DNA of 55,010 bases. Source: Paracoccaceae bacterium. GTDB lineage: Bacteria > Pseudomonadota > Alphaproteobacteria > Rhodobacterales > Rhodobacteraceae. Positions 16,409 through 24,233 of this stretch are shown piece by piece. Where the stretch lies: positions 1 through 55,010 of the forward strand of contig PAQV01000029.1 in assembly GCA_002709405.1 (NCBI GenBank), written 5' to 3'. Positions within the stretch are counted from its first letter, which is position 1; every line of letters begins with the position of its first letter. Position numbers and translations under genes: made by a program. The notes under the pieces are model-generated. The model made no database searches and was not told the DNA's origin. It worked only from the letters and a program-made list of their open reading frames with translations.

Positions 16409-17145
16409 AACAGCCCCTCGTGCGGCAGCCAGCCACCGGGCGGGATGCGGCCCGGCTCGACGTAGCCGGACCAAAGCGCATCCAGCTGCGCCCACAGCAC
16501 ATCCGTCTTGAAGGTCAGGGCCTCGGCCGCCATGTCCTGCTTTTCGGCCGTGTCGGCATGGTCGATGACCCATTGCAGGCCGAAAGCCACGTCCTTGGGC
16601 GCTTCGGTCAGGCGGTGCTGGAAATAGGCGATCGTGTCGGGATTGGCGAAATCGTAATGTTCCAGCAGCCCGGCGATACGCTGTTCATGGATCTTCGGCG
16701 CAAACAATTCCGTCAGCGAAGACGCCACCGCCTGCAACAGCGGCATGTCCCGCACGTAGCGCACGTAGGCATCCACGGCGAACCTGGTCGCCGGCATGAT
16801 CCCCCGTTCAGAGGCCACGTAGTCCGGGTCCAGCCCCACGCCCTCGGCCAGCTTCAGCCAGCGCTCGATCCCGCCCATGCGCCCCTCGGCCCCGTCGTGA
16901 TCCTCGATCCGGGATCGCCAGGCCCGGCGCAGCTTGTGGTCCGTCACCCGGCTCATGAAGGCCGCGTCCTTCATCGGGATGCGGCTCTGGTAATAGTAAC
17001 GGTTGATCACCCAGGCCCGGACCTGGTCCATCGAGCACTGGCCCGAATGCAGCTTGTGGTGGAACGGATGCTTGTCGTGGTAGCGCTCGGCACCGATCTG
17101 GCGCAGGCGGGCCTCGAACGCGGCGCTGTCGGGGATGTCCTTCAT
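16405..17145 (-). CDS. pqqC: Pyrroloquinoline-quinone synthase PqqC
   Basis: A 246-residue cofactorless oxidase of the heme-oxygenase-like fold that carries out the final ring closure and eight-electron oxidation giving PQQ. Recognisable segments are YHDKHPFHHKLHSGQ, VRAWVINRYYYQSRIPMKDAAF, AWRSRIEDHDG and SSLTELFAPKIHEQRI, all conserved in PqqC. The ATG at 17143-17145 overlaps the pqqB stop (ATGA); the longer frame to 17283 would run through pqqB. The length matches the family (about 250 residues). Confidence 0.97.
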   Translation of the reverse strand: MKDIPDSAAFEARLRQIGAERYHDKHPFHHKLHSGQCSMDQVRAWVINRYYYQSRIPMKDAAFMSRVTDHKLRRAWRSRIEDHDGAEGRMGGIERWLKLAEGVGLDPDYVASERGIMPATRFAVDAYVRYVRDMPLLQAVASSLTELFAPKIHEQRIAGLLEHYDFANPDTIAYFQHRLTEAPKDVAFGLQWVIDHADTAEKQDMAAEALTFKTDVLWAQLDALWSGYVEPGRIPPGGWLPHEGLL

Positions 17146-18041
17146 AGCGTGAACCTCATGCCATCCTGAGCGACCGTCCAGCCGGCCGCCTGGGCCTCGG
17201 CCCGTTCGGGGCCGTCCGGCTGCAGGATCGGGTTGGTGTTGTTGATGTGGATAAAGACCTTGCGGGCCTGCAGGCCCGTCCACCGCGCGATGCTGCCCTG
17301 GGGCCCGGCCATCGACACATGCCCCATGCGGGCACCGGTCTTCTGCCCCGTACCGGTGCGGGCCATCTCGTCGTTTTCCCAGACGGTGCCGTCGAAGAGC
17401 AGCATGTCGGCATCATCGAGGCGGGTGATCAGCCAGTCGGGCACGTCGGCACAGCCGGGAATGTAATACAGTACCTGTCCGCCGCCGGAAATCCGCAGGC
17501 CGATGGTCTGCTCTCCCATGGCCTTCAGCGCCTCGCTGTCGGAGGCAATGCCCTCGGCCTCCAGGAACAACGGGATCTTGCCCGGCACCGCAAAAGGCAG
17601 GATCGTCAGCCCCGCGGCATCGAACGGTTGGTCAAGCCTGATGGCGTCCAGGGACACCAGGCTTCGGTCAAGCACACCAAAGACGGAATCCCGCTCCAGG
17701 ATGCCGGCAGTCTCGGCCGTTGCGACAACGCGAAAGGACGTCTTTTCCCGAAGGGTCAGAAGGCCGGCGATATGGTCGATATCACCGTTGGTCAGCACAA
17801 CCGTGTCGATGGGTGTGCCACGAAGCGATCGGGGATGGAAATCCGGTTGGCGGGCGAGCTGTTCGCGGATGTCGGGCGATGCGTTCAGGACGACCCATGC
17901 GGTGCCATCCAAAGAAACACCCACCGACGACTGGGTCATCGGTGGGATCTTGCCAGTCCGTGCGTCCGAACAATTGGGACATCCGCAATTCCACTGCGGC
18001 AATCCCCCGCCTGCCCCGGCACCAAGTACCGTGACATGCAT
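17142..18041 (-). CDS. pqqB: PQQ biosynthesis protein PqqB
   Basis: A 299-residue metallo-beta-lactamase-fold protein implicated in hydroxylating the PqqA-derived tyrosine. It opens MHVTVLGAGAGGGLPQWNCGCPNC, the typical PqqB N-terminus with the CxC-xxC Zn site. The usual hydrolase HxHxDH motif is replaced by LTNGDIDHIAGLLTLRE, as in all PqqB. C-terminal HINNTNPILQPDGPERAEAQAAG is also diagnostic. It starts nine bases after the pqqA stop and overlaps pqqC by four. Confidence 0.97.
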   Translation of the reverse strand: MHVTVLGAGAGGGLPQWNCGCPNCSDARTGKIPPMTQSSVGVSLDGTAWVVLNASPDIREQLARQPDFHPRSLRGTPIDTVVLTNGDIDHIAGLLTLREKTSFRVVATAETAGILERDSVFGVLDRSLVSLDAIRLDQPFDAAGLTILPFAVPGKIPLFLEAEGIASDSEALKAMGEQTIGLRISGGGQVLYYIPGCADVPDWLITRLDDADMLLFDGTVWENDEMARTGTGQKTGARMGHVSMAGPQGSIARWTGLQARKVFIHINNTNPILQPDGPERAEAQAAGWTVAQDGMRFTL

Positions 18042-18049
18042 CGTTCAGA

Positions 18050-18145
18050 TCAGAACAGGTCGTGGTCCTCGTCTTCCGACGGGCCGTACATGTTGATTTC
18101 CATTCCGCAGGCGATCGAGGTCGCGTTGGGCTTGGTCCATGCCAT
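18050..18145 (-). CDS. pqqA: PQQ precursor peptide PqqA (31 residues)
   Basis: A 31-residue ribosomal precursor whose Glu and Tyr side chains are crosslinked to build PQQ. It begins MAWTKPNATSIACGMEINMY; Glu16 and Tyr20 form the obligatory E-x3-Y core (EINMY), and the tail is acidic (SEDEDHD). The N-terminal MxWxKP and CGMEI are strongly conserved in PqqA. A strong ribosome-binding site (GAGGAGGA) lies eight bases upstream of the ATG. It heads pqqABCDE, with a 9-base gap to pqqB, and is easily missed by gene callers because of its size. Confidence 0.96.
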   Translation of the reverse strand: MAWTKPNATSIACGMEINMYGPSEDEDHDLF

Positions 18146-18324
18146 GGTTCTATCCTCCTCAGGAACGTTGGCTTCATGAATGCGCTGATGCGCTACACGT
18201 GGAGATTAGGCCAGAGAAGGCGCGCCGTCATGTGCCGTGCTCGCGGTTCTCAGAAGTTGAGAATTCCCTATGAGGACCCAAGACCTTGGTCCCAGACGGC
18301 AGTTAGGAAGGTCAGCATCCGCCG

Positions 18325-18382
18325 GGGTATTTGGAAAGAGAAAGAAGCCGCAACTTCTGCTTCTTTCTCTTCCCAAATACCC
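18325..18382. repeat. Dispersed palindromic repeat, copy 2 (compact hairpin)
   Basis: Arms GGGTATTTGGAAAGAGAAAG..., 18325-18348, and its inverted copy, 18359-18382, pair at 23 of 24 positions around a 10-base loop, making a very stable hairpin. The core is shared with both arms of the element at 13553-13715. It lies between the end of the hybrid kinase gene and the start of pqqA (both minus strand), so it may terminate the kinase transcript. The remainder of 18146-18416 shows no other feature. Confidence 0.8.
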
Positions 18383-18416
18383 AAATCCCGCCAGTGGGTT
18401 AGGCGCTGACGTTAGG

Positions 18417-20642
18417 TCAACCCGCCTCCCTCAGACGCTTGGCGGCGCTGACCTCGTTGAGAAAATCCAGCAGCTTCGTGCGGTCGATTGGCTTGTTGAG
18501 AATTTCCAGCCCGTTGTCCGTGCAATAGCGGTGCAGGTTGCGCGAGCGGTCAGCTGTCACGATTCGGCAGGCGCAGGGGCCGTGGTTGCGCGCGATGCGG
18601 TGGTAGACGTCCAATCCCGTGGGGCCCTCGCCCAGGTGGTAGTCGAGCAAGAGCGCATCGGGCTGGATGCCGGCCTCGTTCATCAGGTTGATGGCATCCT
18701 CGGCGGATTCCGCCGGCACGACCAGCCCACCCCAGCCCTCGATGTGCATCGACAGGGCCCGGCGCAGCTGGCGGTCGTTTTCCACCAGCAGGACGATGAC
18801 CCCCTCGCAATTCGGCTCGGCCAGTTCGGGGGTTTCGGCGATCAGGTTGCGCTCGGCGTTCCAGTAGGCATCCAGGATCGGCACGGAAAATGAAAAGCAG
18901 CTGCCGACCCCCGGCGCGGACCTCACGTTCAGCGGGTGGTCGAGCGAGGCGCAGGCCCGGTCCACGATGGCCAGGCCAAGACCCAGCCCCTGCGCCGGGC
19001 CGGACCCGGGGTCGAGCTTGCGGAATTCCTCGAATATGACGCGCTTTTCGTCCTCGGTCATGCCGCGGCCCGTGTCCCAGACCTCGATCCGGGCCGAGTT
19101 GCCGCGCCGGCGCACGCCGACGACAACGCGGCCGGCGTCGGTATAGCGGACCGCGTTGGAGATCAGGTTCTCCAGGATCCGCCGCAGGTAGCCCGGATCG
19201 CTTTCCACCAGCAGCGACGAGGGCACCACCGACAGACCCAGCCCCTTGGCCGCCGCCTGCGGCGCGAATTGATCGCGCAGGATGCCGAAGACGTTTTCCA
19301 GGGGGATCGGTCGCCGGTCCATGACCACCTTGTCGGCATCCAGCTTGGAGATATCCATCAGCGCTTCGATGATATGTTCCAGGTGCGCCAGCGAGGTTTC
19401 GGCCTTGCCGATGACCTTCAGGATGGTCTCGTCGTCGGAACTGTCGGCGATCGACGACATGAACAGCTTGGCCGAGCTGAGCGGCTGCATCAGGTCATGG
19501 CTGGCCGCGGCGACAAAGCGGGACTTGGAGGCGGTGGCCCGTTCGGCATCGCGCAGGGCTTCGCCCAGGGCGCGGGTGCGGTCCTCGACCCGGCGTTCCA
19601 GCTGTTCGTTCAGGTCGCGCAGCGCGTTGTTGGCCAGGCGCTCGGCGGTGACATCGGTAAAGCTCATCACCACACCCCAGGACGGGATGTAGCGGGCGAA
19701 GATCTTCAGGAAGGTATGGCCGCCCTGCTTGACCTCGAAGGCAATGGGGGCCTGGCGGTCGGCATTGCGCATCCATTGGCCCAGATCGAGCGCGCTGAAC
19801 CCGATGGGAAAGGTCATCGTCCGACCCAGGTGGTCGATCATCACCGAGGTCGACAGCCGCGTGCCGGACAATTGCGGTGGCAGGTGCAGCAGCTCGATCA
19901 GGCGGCGGTTCTGGCCGATGGCATCCCCGTCGTCGCCGAAGATGCAGACCCCCTGGTCGAGGTGATCCAGCGTGGCCTGCAGCAGCATCGCCTGCCGGTC
20001 CATCAGCGCGTCGCGTTCCTGCCGTTCGACCCGGATCAGGTCGGTCACGTCGGAATGCATGATGACCGTCCCGCCCGAGGCGGTGCGCTGCGACGAGGTC
20101 TGGAAATAGCGCTCGCCCATCAGGGTGACGTTGAAATTGGCCGCCTGGCTGTCGTGCAGGGCCAGCCGCCAGTTCATCCAGTCAGACGGCGACCGGCGGT
20201 GACCCAGATCGAGGAACTCGGACTTGCTGACCAGTTCAAGGTAGCGCCGGAAGGCCAGGCCCGGGCGAATATGCGGCACCACGTCCTTGAGGTTCGCGCT
20301 GAAGCGCGAATTGGCCAGGATCAGCCGGTCGTCGGGGCCGAAGAGCGCAAAGCCCTCGGAAATCGCCTCGATCGCCTCGGACAGGTGCGCCCGGGCGGTG
20401 CGGGCGGCCACGTTGGCCACGCCCAGCTGTTCCTTGCTGGCGCTCAGCTGGTCCAGGGTGCGTTCCAGCGCCCGGGTCTGCTGCAGCATCTGCGATTCGA
20501 GATAGGCTGCCCGTTCGAACTGGGCATAGGCCAGCTCGGACGGGGCACTTGCCTGTTCAACGCGCCGGATCAGGCTTTCCACGATGCGCGACAGCTTCTG
20601 GTTCTGCCGCTCGACCGTGTCCTTCGGGTCGACGAATTCCAT
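18417..20642 (-). CDS. PAS-domain hybrid sensor histidine kinase/response regulator, NahK/ErcS'-like
   Basis: A 741-residue soluble kinase. Order: N-terminal coiled coil (about 1-90), PAS domain with EGFALFGPDDRLILANSRF (about 95-205), a second PAS with QGVCIFGDDGDAIGQNRRL and a MSFTDVTAERLANNAL tail (about 225-335), coiled coil, HisKA with VAAASHDLMQPLSSAKLF (phospho-His 382), HATPase with NLISNAVRY, DTGRGM and GLGLGLAIV, and a receiver domain with DALLLDYHLG (Asp 667). No membrane segments are visible. SHDLMQPLSSA is typical of the Pseudomonas NahK/ErcS' group, which regulates PQQ-linked ethanol oxidation and is inhibited by NosP. The LuxR regulator is just upstream and pqqA downstream. GAGGAGG precedes the ATG at 20642 but is partly inside a hairpin. 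Confidence 0.88.
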   Translation of the reverse strand: MEFVDPKDTVERQNQKLSRIVESLIRRVEQASAPSELAYAQFERAAYLESQMLQQTRALERTLDQLSASKEQLGVANVAARTARAHLSEAIEAISEGFALFGPDDRLILANSRFSANLKDVVPHIRPGLAFRRYLELVSKSEFLDLGHRRSPSDWMNWRLALHDSQAANFNVTLMGERYFQTSSQRTASGGTVIMHSDVTDLIRVERQERDALMDRQAMLLQATLDHLDQGVCIFGDDGDAIGQNRRLIELLHLPPQLSGTRLSTSVMIDHLGRTMTFPIGFSALDLGQWMRNADRQAPIAFEVKQGGHTFLKIFARYIPSWGVVMSFTDVTAERLANNALRDLNEQLERRVEDRTRALGEALRDAERATASKSRFVAAASHDLMQPLSSAKLFMSSIADSSDDETILKVIGKAETSLAHLEHIIEALMDISKLDADKVVMDRRPIPLENVFGILRDQFAPQAAAKGLGLSVVPSSLLVESDPGYLRRILENLISNAVRYTDAGRVVVGVRRRGNSARIEVWDTGRGMTEDEKRVIFEEFRKLDPGSGPAQGLGLGLAIVDRACASLDHPLNVRSAPGVGSCFSFSVPILDAYWNAERNLIAETPELAEPNCEGVIVLLVENDRQLRRALSMHIEGWGGLVVPAESAEDAINLMNEAGIQPDALLLDYHLGEGPTGLDVYHRIARNHGPCACRIVTADRSRNLHRYCTDNGLEILNKPIDRTKLLDFLNEVSAAKRLREAG

Positions 20643-20649
20643 TTTTCCT

Positions 20650-20692
20650 CCTCGGGCGGGACCGGTCTTGTGCCGGTTCTCACCCCCCGAGG
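20650..20692 (-). promoter_or_regulatory. GC-rich hairpin covering the kinase ribosome-binding site
   Basis: Outer arms CCTCGGG (20650-20656) and CCCGAGG (20686-20692) and inner arms ACCGG (20661-20665) and CCGGT (20673-20677) form a nested stem in the 63 bases between the LuxR stop and the kinase ATG. In the minus-strand RNA, the 3' side of the stem overlaps the AGGAGG ribosome-binding site of the kinase. It could attenuate transcription after the regulator gene or limit kinase translation. Read directly as inverted repeats; the role is inferred. Confidence 0.5.
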
Positions 20693-20705
20693 GCTACAAT
20701 AGACT

Positions 20706-21374
20706 TTAGTCGCTCTCAGGCAAGACGTTGGAAAACTTGGCCTGTTGAGCGACCAGCACGGCCTGGGTACGGCTTTGCACGCCCAGCTTGCGCATGATCG
20801 CCGTGACATGGGCCTTGACCGTGGTTTCGGCGATCGACAGTTCGTAGGCGATCTGCTTGTTCAGCTTGCCCTCGCAGATCAGATCCAGGATGCAGGTCTG
20901 CTGGCGGGTCAGCGAGGCCAGCCGTTCCACCGTGTCCAGCTTGTCATCCATGTCGGGCGTTTCGACGTAGCCGGGGGGCTTGTAGATCTCGTTCGCGCCC
21001 ACCACCTGCAAGGCTTCCTTGAAGATCGCGCGCCGGCTGTGCTTGGGCACGAACCCCGAGGCCCCGGCATGCAACGCGGCCGAGATCATGGCGTTTTCGC
21101 ACATCGACGACACCACGATGATCGGGCTGGGATTGACCGCGGCCTTCAGCTTGACCAGCCCGTCCAGGCCACTGACATCGGGCAGGTTCAGGTCCAGGAC
21201 CACAAGCGAGGGCTTGGACCGGGACGAGATGGTTTCCATCGCCGCGGCGAGGCAATCGGCGGTGGCGATGTTCTGCAATGAAGAGACGGCGCGCAATGTC
21301 AGTTCCAGAGCATCGCAGAACAAGGGGTGGTCATCGATAATGAGCGCCCAATCCGACGGTTTCTCCTGGCTCAT
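20706..21374 (-). CDS. LuxR/NarL-family response regulator
   Basis: A 222-residue response regulator: receiver domain with WALIIDDHPLFCDALELTL (acidic pocket) and phospho-acceptor Asp 61 in LVVLDLNLPD, then a C-terminal LuxR-type HTH, LTRQQTCILDLICEGKLNKQIAYELSI...TTVKAHVTAIMRKLGV. I take the ATG at 21374 (MSQEKPSDWALI); GGAGGAA lies 13 bases upstream, rather far. An upstream frame to 21446 adds 24 residues without support. Placed directly before the hybrid kinase, it is its likely partner, comparable to the ErbR/AgmR-type regulators of PQQ-dependent alcohol oxidation. Targets plausibly include pqqA, by inference. Confidence 0.85.
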   Translation of the reverse strand: MSQEKPSDWALIIDDHPLFCDALELTLRAVSSLQNIATADCLAAAMETISSRSKPSLVVLDLNLPDVSGLDGLVKLKAAVNPSPIIVVSSMCENAMISAALHAGASGFVPKHSRRAIFKEALQVVGANEIYKPPGYVETPDMDDKLDTVERLASLTRQQTCILDLICEGKLNKQIAYELSIAETTVKAHVTAIMRKLGVQSRTQAVLVAQQAKFSNVLPESD

Positions 21375-21507
21375 GCCTGCACGGTGCCTTCCTCCCACGG
21401 CCAATACCGAAGCATAGCCATAGACCGAAACAGGATCCCTAGGCAAAAAGTCTTAATCGAAATCGTGAATGAAGGCTTGCGGTGGCGGCGAGATGCCCGC
21501 GACCTGG

Positions 21508-21648
21508 TCAGTCGTCGTCGTTGAGGATGCGCCAGGCGTCCCCGTCTGGGTCGTCGTACTGGTCCGAGCGGATGGTCCAGAGAAAGCCGGCCAGGGCCAG
21601 CCCGCCCAGGGCCAGCGACACGGGGATGAGGATGACAAGCACGTTCAT
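21508..21648 (-). CDS. ccoS: cbb3 oxidase maturation protein CcoS (46 residues)
   Basis: A 46-residue single-span membrane protein starting MNVLVILIPVSLALGGLALA, then GFLWTIRSDQYDD and an acidic tail ending in three Asp. This is the standard CcoS/FixS pattern (hydrophobic helix, FLW--R--QYDD). It is required for cofactor insertion into cbb3 oxidase. The ATG at 21646-21648 directly follows the ccoI stop with no gap. Last gene of ccoGHIS. Confidence 0.93.
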   Translation of the reverse strand: MNVLVILIPVSLALGGLALAGFLWTIRSDQYDDPDGDAWRILNDDD

Positions 21649-23778
21649 TCAGCGGACCCTCATGGCGTTCAAAATGACGGTGACAGAGCTTGCCGACATG
21701 GCCAGCGCGGCCCACAGCGGGGTGGCAAAGCCCAAGACGGCAAAGGGGATGGCGATGGCGTTGTAGCAGGCCGCCAGAGCGAAGTTCTCCAGGATGCGCT
21801 TGCGGGCGGCCCGGGCCGTGGCCACCGCATCGCCGATGCCTGCCAGGCGGCCGGTGACCAGCACGATGTCGGCGACGTTGCGGCTGGCCTCCAGCGCCGT
21901 GCCCGGCGCGATCGAGGCATGGGCGGCGGCCAGCGCGGCCGTGTCGTTCAACCCGTCTCCGACCATCAGCACCTTGTGGCCCTCGGCTTGCAGGGCGGCG
22001 ACATGGGCCTGCTTGTCCTCGGGTGTCATGCCGGCCAGCACCGTGTCGCAGCCCAGGGCAGAGCCGATGGCCGCGGCCTTGTCGGGGGTGTCCCCGGTCA
22101 GGATCTGCACGGGCAGGTCCAGCGCGGACAGGGTGGCCAGGGTGTCGGCGGCATCGTCCAGCAGGGTTTCCGAGGGCGTCAGGGGCCAGCTTTGATCCCC
22201 CACCCGAAAGACGGTGCCCGTACCTGTCCCCACAGCCCACGCGGCGCGGCCCAGGCGGATGTCATGGCCCTGCCAGGTCGCGCGCATGCCCTGGCCCGTA
22301 TCCTCGACGATGTCCTGCAGCCGGGCCGGAGCGATGTCCGACAGGTTGGCCGCAAGCCCGCGTGACAGGGGATGATCCGACGCCGCCGAAATCGCCCGCA
22401 GCACCGGCAGCAGGTCCCGGGGCAGATCCTTCGGCGGGGTCAGGCCCGAGCGGGTCAGGGTGCCGGTCTTGTCGAAGACGACCATGTCGACCCCGGCCAG
22501 CCGTTCCAGGGCAGTATCGGATTTCACCAGCAGCCCCTTGCGGAACAGCCGGCCCGTCGCCGCCGTGGCCACGGCAGGCACGGCCAGGCCAAGCGCGCAA
22601 GGACAGGTGATGATCAGCGTGGCGATGGCCACGTTCAGGGCAAAGCGGATGTCTCCGCTCAGCACCGCCCAGCCCGCGAAGGCCAGGAAGGACACCAGGT
22701 GCACCGCCGGCGCGTAGATGCGCGCGGCCCGGTCGGCCAGGCTGGTGTAGCGGGTGCGGGCGTTCTCGGCGACCTCTACCAGCCGGGTCATGCGGCGCAG
22801 GGTGGTGTCTTCGCCCACGGCCGTTGCAATGACCTCGATCGGGCCGGTCAGGGTGACCTCTCCGGCCGACAGGCGTGCGCCCTGCCCGCGCGGTACGGCC
22901 AGGCTTTCGCCGGTGATGGCCGAGCGGTCGATCTCGGCCCCGCTTGAGGCCAGTTCGGCATCCACCGGCAACCGCGCGCCTGCCGCCAGCCACAGCCGGT
23001 CGCCCACGGCAATGTCGCTGACCGGGCGGCTGACGTGGGCGTCGCCCTCGACGCGGATCACGCGCGAGGGTTCCAGCGCGGCCAGGTCGCGGGCGGCGGA
23101 CCGGGCCGCCCCGCGCATCCGCTGGTCCAGCACGCGGCCCGCCAGCAGGAAGAAGGTCAGCGACAGGGCCGCGTCGAAATAGGCATGGGCCCCGCCCTGG
23201 GTGACCTCGAACAGCGACATGCCGCAGGCCAGCAGGATCGCCAGCGAGATCGGCACGTCCATGTTCAACCGCCCGGCCCTCAGCGCGCCCCAGGCGTTGG
23301 AAAAGAACGGCTGGGCGGCGAACAGGGCGGCGGGAATGGCAATCGCCGCGCTGATCCAGTGGAACATGTCGCGGGTGGCGTCCGAGGCCCCGGACCAGAC
23401 GGCCACCGACAACAGCATCACGTTCATCATCGCGAAACCGGCCACGCCCAGGCGCACGATCAGCATGCGCGCACGGGCGTCGGGAACGGCCACGTCACGG
23501 GCCTCGTGGGCTTCGAAACCGGCGGCGGCCAGGGCCTCGATCCAGGGGGTCGGATCAGCCCCCGGTTCGGCCGTGATCGAGGCCCGTTTCAGCGTCAGGT
23601 TCACCCGGGCCCCGTCGATGCCCGGCTGGTCGGCCAGGACGCTTTCGACCGAGCGGATACAGCCTGCGCAATGGATCTGCGGCAGGACAAGATGGTGGGT
23701 CGGCTGGCCGGCGCCCTGCCCTGCCCGTTCGGCCGCCGGAACCGCCGCGACGCAGGCCGGACAGGCGGCCACGCTCAT
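21649..23778 (-). CDS. ccoI: Copper-transporting P1B-type ATPase CcoI/FixI
   Basis: A 709-residue heavy-metal P-type ATPase that supplies Cu for the CuB centre of cbb3 oxidase. It has a short Cys-rich start (MSVAACPACVAAVPAAE), an HMA domain with PQIHCAGCIRSVESVLAD, the transmembrane CPC motif in IITCPCALGLAVPAVATA, the phosphorylation site VFDKTGTLTRSG, and hinge VGDGLNDTAALAAAHASIA. The start ATG at 23778 overlaps the ccoH stop (ATGA); a longer frame to 23853 would overlap ccoH. The ACPAC N-terminus and position between ccoH and ccoS distinguish it from a general CopA. Confidence 0.95.
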   Translation of the reverse strand: MSVAACPACVAAVPAAERAGQGAGQPTHHLVLPQIHCAGCIRSVESVLADQPGIDGARVNLTLKRASITAEPGADPTPWIEALAAAGFEAHEARDVAVPDARARMLIVRLGVAGFAMMNVMLLSVAVWSGASDATRDMFHWISAAIAIPAALFAAQPFFSNAWGALRAGRLNMDVPISLAILLACGMSLFEVTQGGAHAYFDAALSLTFFLLAGRVLDQRMRGAARSAARDLAALEPSRVIRVEGDAHVSRPVSDIAVGDRLWLAAGARLPVDAELASSGAEIDRSAITGESLAVPRGQGARLSAGEVTLTGPIEVIATAVGEDTTLRRMTRLVEVAENARTRYTSLADRAARIYAPAVHLVSFLAFAGWAVLSGDIRFALNVAIATLIITCPCALGLAVPAVATAATGRLFRKGLLVKSDTALERLAGVDMVVFDKTGTLTRSGLTPPKDLPRDLLPVLRAISAASDHPLSRGLAANLSDIAPARLQDIVEDTGQGMRATWQGHDIRLGRAAWAVGTGTGTVFRVGDQSWPLTPSETLLDDAADTLATLSALDLPVQILTGDTPDKAAAIGSALGCDTVLAGMTPEDKQAHVAALQAEGHKVLMVGDGLNDTAALAAAHASIAPGTALEASRNVADIVLVTGRLAGIGDAVATARAARKRILENFALAACYNAIAIPFAVLGFATPLWAALAMSASSVTVILNAMRVR

Positions 23779-24233
23779 GGGCGGTGCTCCATCTCGAAGC
23801 GGCGGCGGAACATGGTGCCGTCCTCGGCCTGGGCTTCCAGCCGCAGGTCCCACTTGCCCCGATCCAGCCCCGGCACATGGGCGACATAGGCCGCGCCGTC
23901 CCAGGCAAAAACCGGCTCGCGGTCCTCGCTGGCCACGGTGGCCCGGCCCAGCACGGCCCGTGTGATCACCGGCTGCACCGGCCCGGCGTCGCTGTCGAAG
24001 CGCAGCACCAGGAAATCGCCGTCGAAATCCGAACTGACCTGCCAGCCCAGGGCTTCCTGCGCGGCGCGGTCGGCCTCGAAACTTTGGCTGGCCACGTAGG
24101 AGTTCTTGGTCTCCAGCCCCGGGAAGGTCTTCACCGCGTTGACCGCCAGCGCGATGTTCACCCCGATGATCACGGTGAAGGCCCCGCCGAAGATCATCGC
24201 CACGTGGCGGCCGGTAAGGGTAAAATCGCTCAT
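23775..24233 (-). CDS. ccoH: cbb3 oxidase assembly protein CcoH/FixH
   Basis: A 152-residue protein with one N-terminal membrane helix (GRHVAMIFGGAFTVIIGVNIALA), the signature NSYVASQSFEADRAAQEALGW and a periplasmic immunoglobulin-like domain ending RRRFEMEHRP. FixH proteins assist assembly of cbb3 oxidase together with CcoI. The ATG overlaps the ccoG stop and the stop overlaps the ccoI start, both by ATGA-type coupling. Confidence 0.93.
   Translation of the reverse strand: MSDFTLTGRHVAMIFGGAFTVIIGVNIALAVNAVKTFPGLETKNSYVASQSFEADRAAQEALGWQVSSDFDGDFLVLRFDSDAGPVQPVITRAVLGRATVASEDREPVFAWDGAAYVAHVPGLDRGKWDLRLEAQAEDGTMFRRRFEMEHRP

Noticed and set aside
16409-16573. Extended N-terminus for PqqD
   Set aside because: The extra frame is wholly inside pqqC and reads as Arg/Gly-rich noise; GTG at 16408 with GTGA coupling gives a normal 90-residue PqqD.
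18936-20702. Plus-strand open frame of about 590 codons opposite the hybrid kinase
   Set aside because: Antisense to a multi-domain kinase with intact H, N, G and D motifs; no ribosome-binding site or domain on the plus strand.
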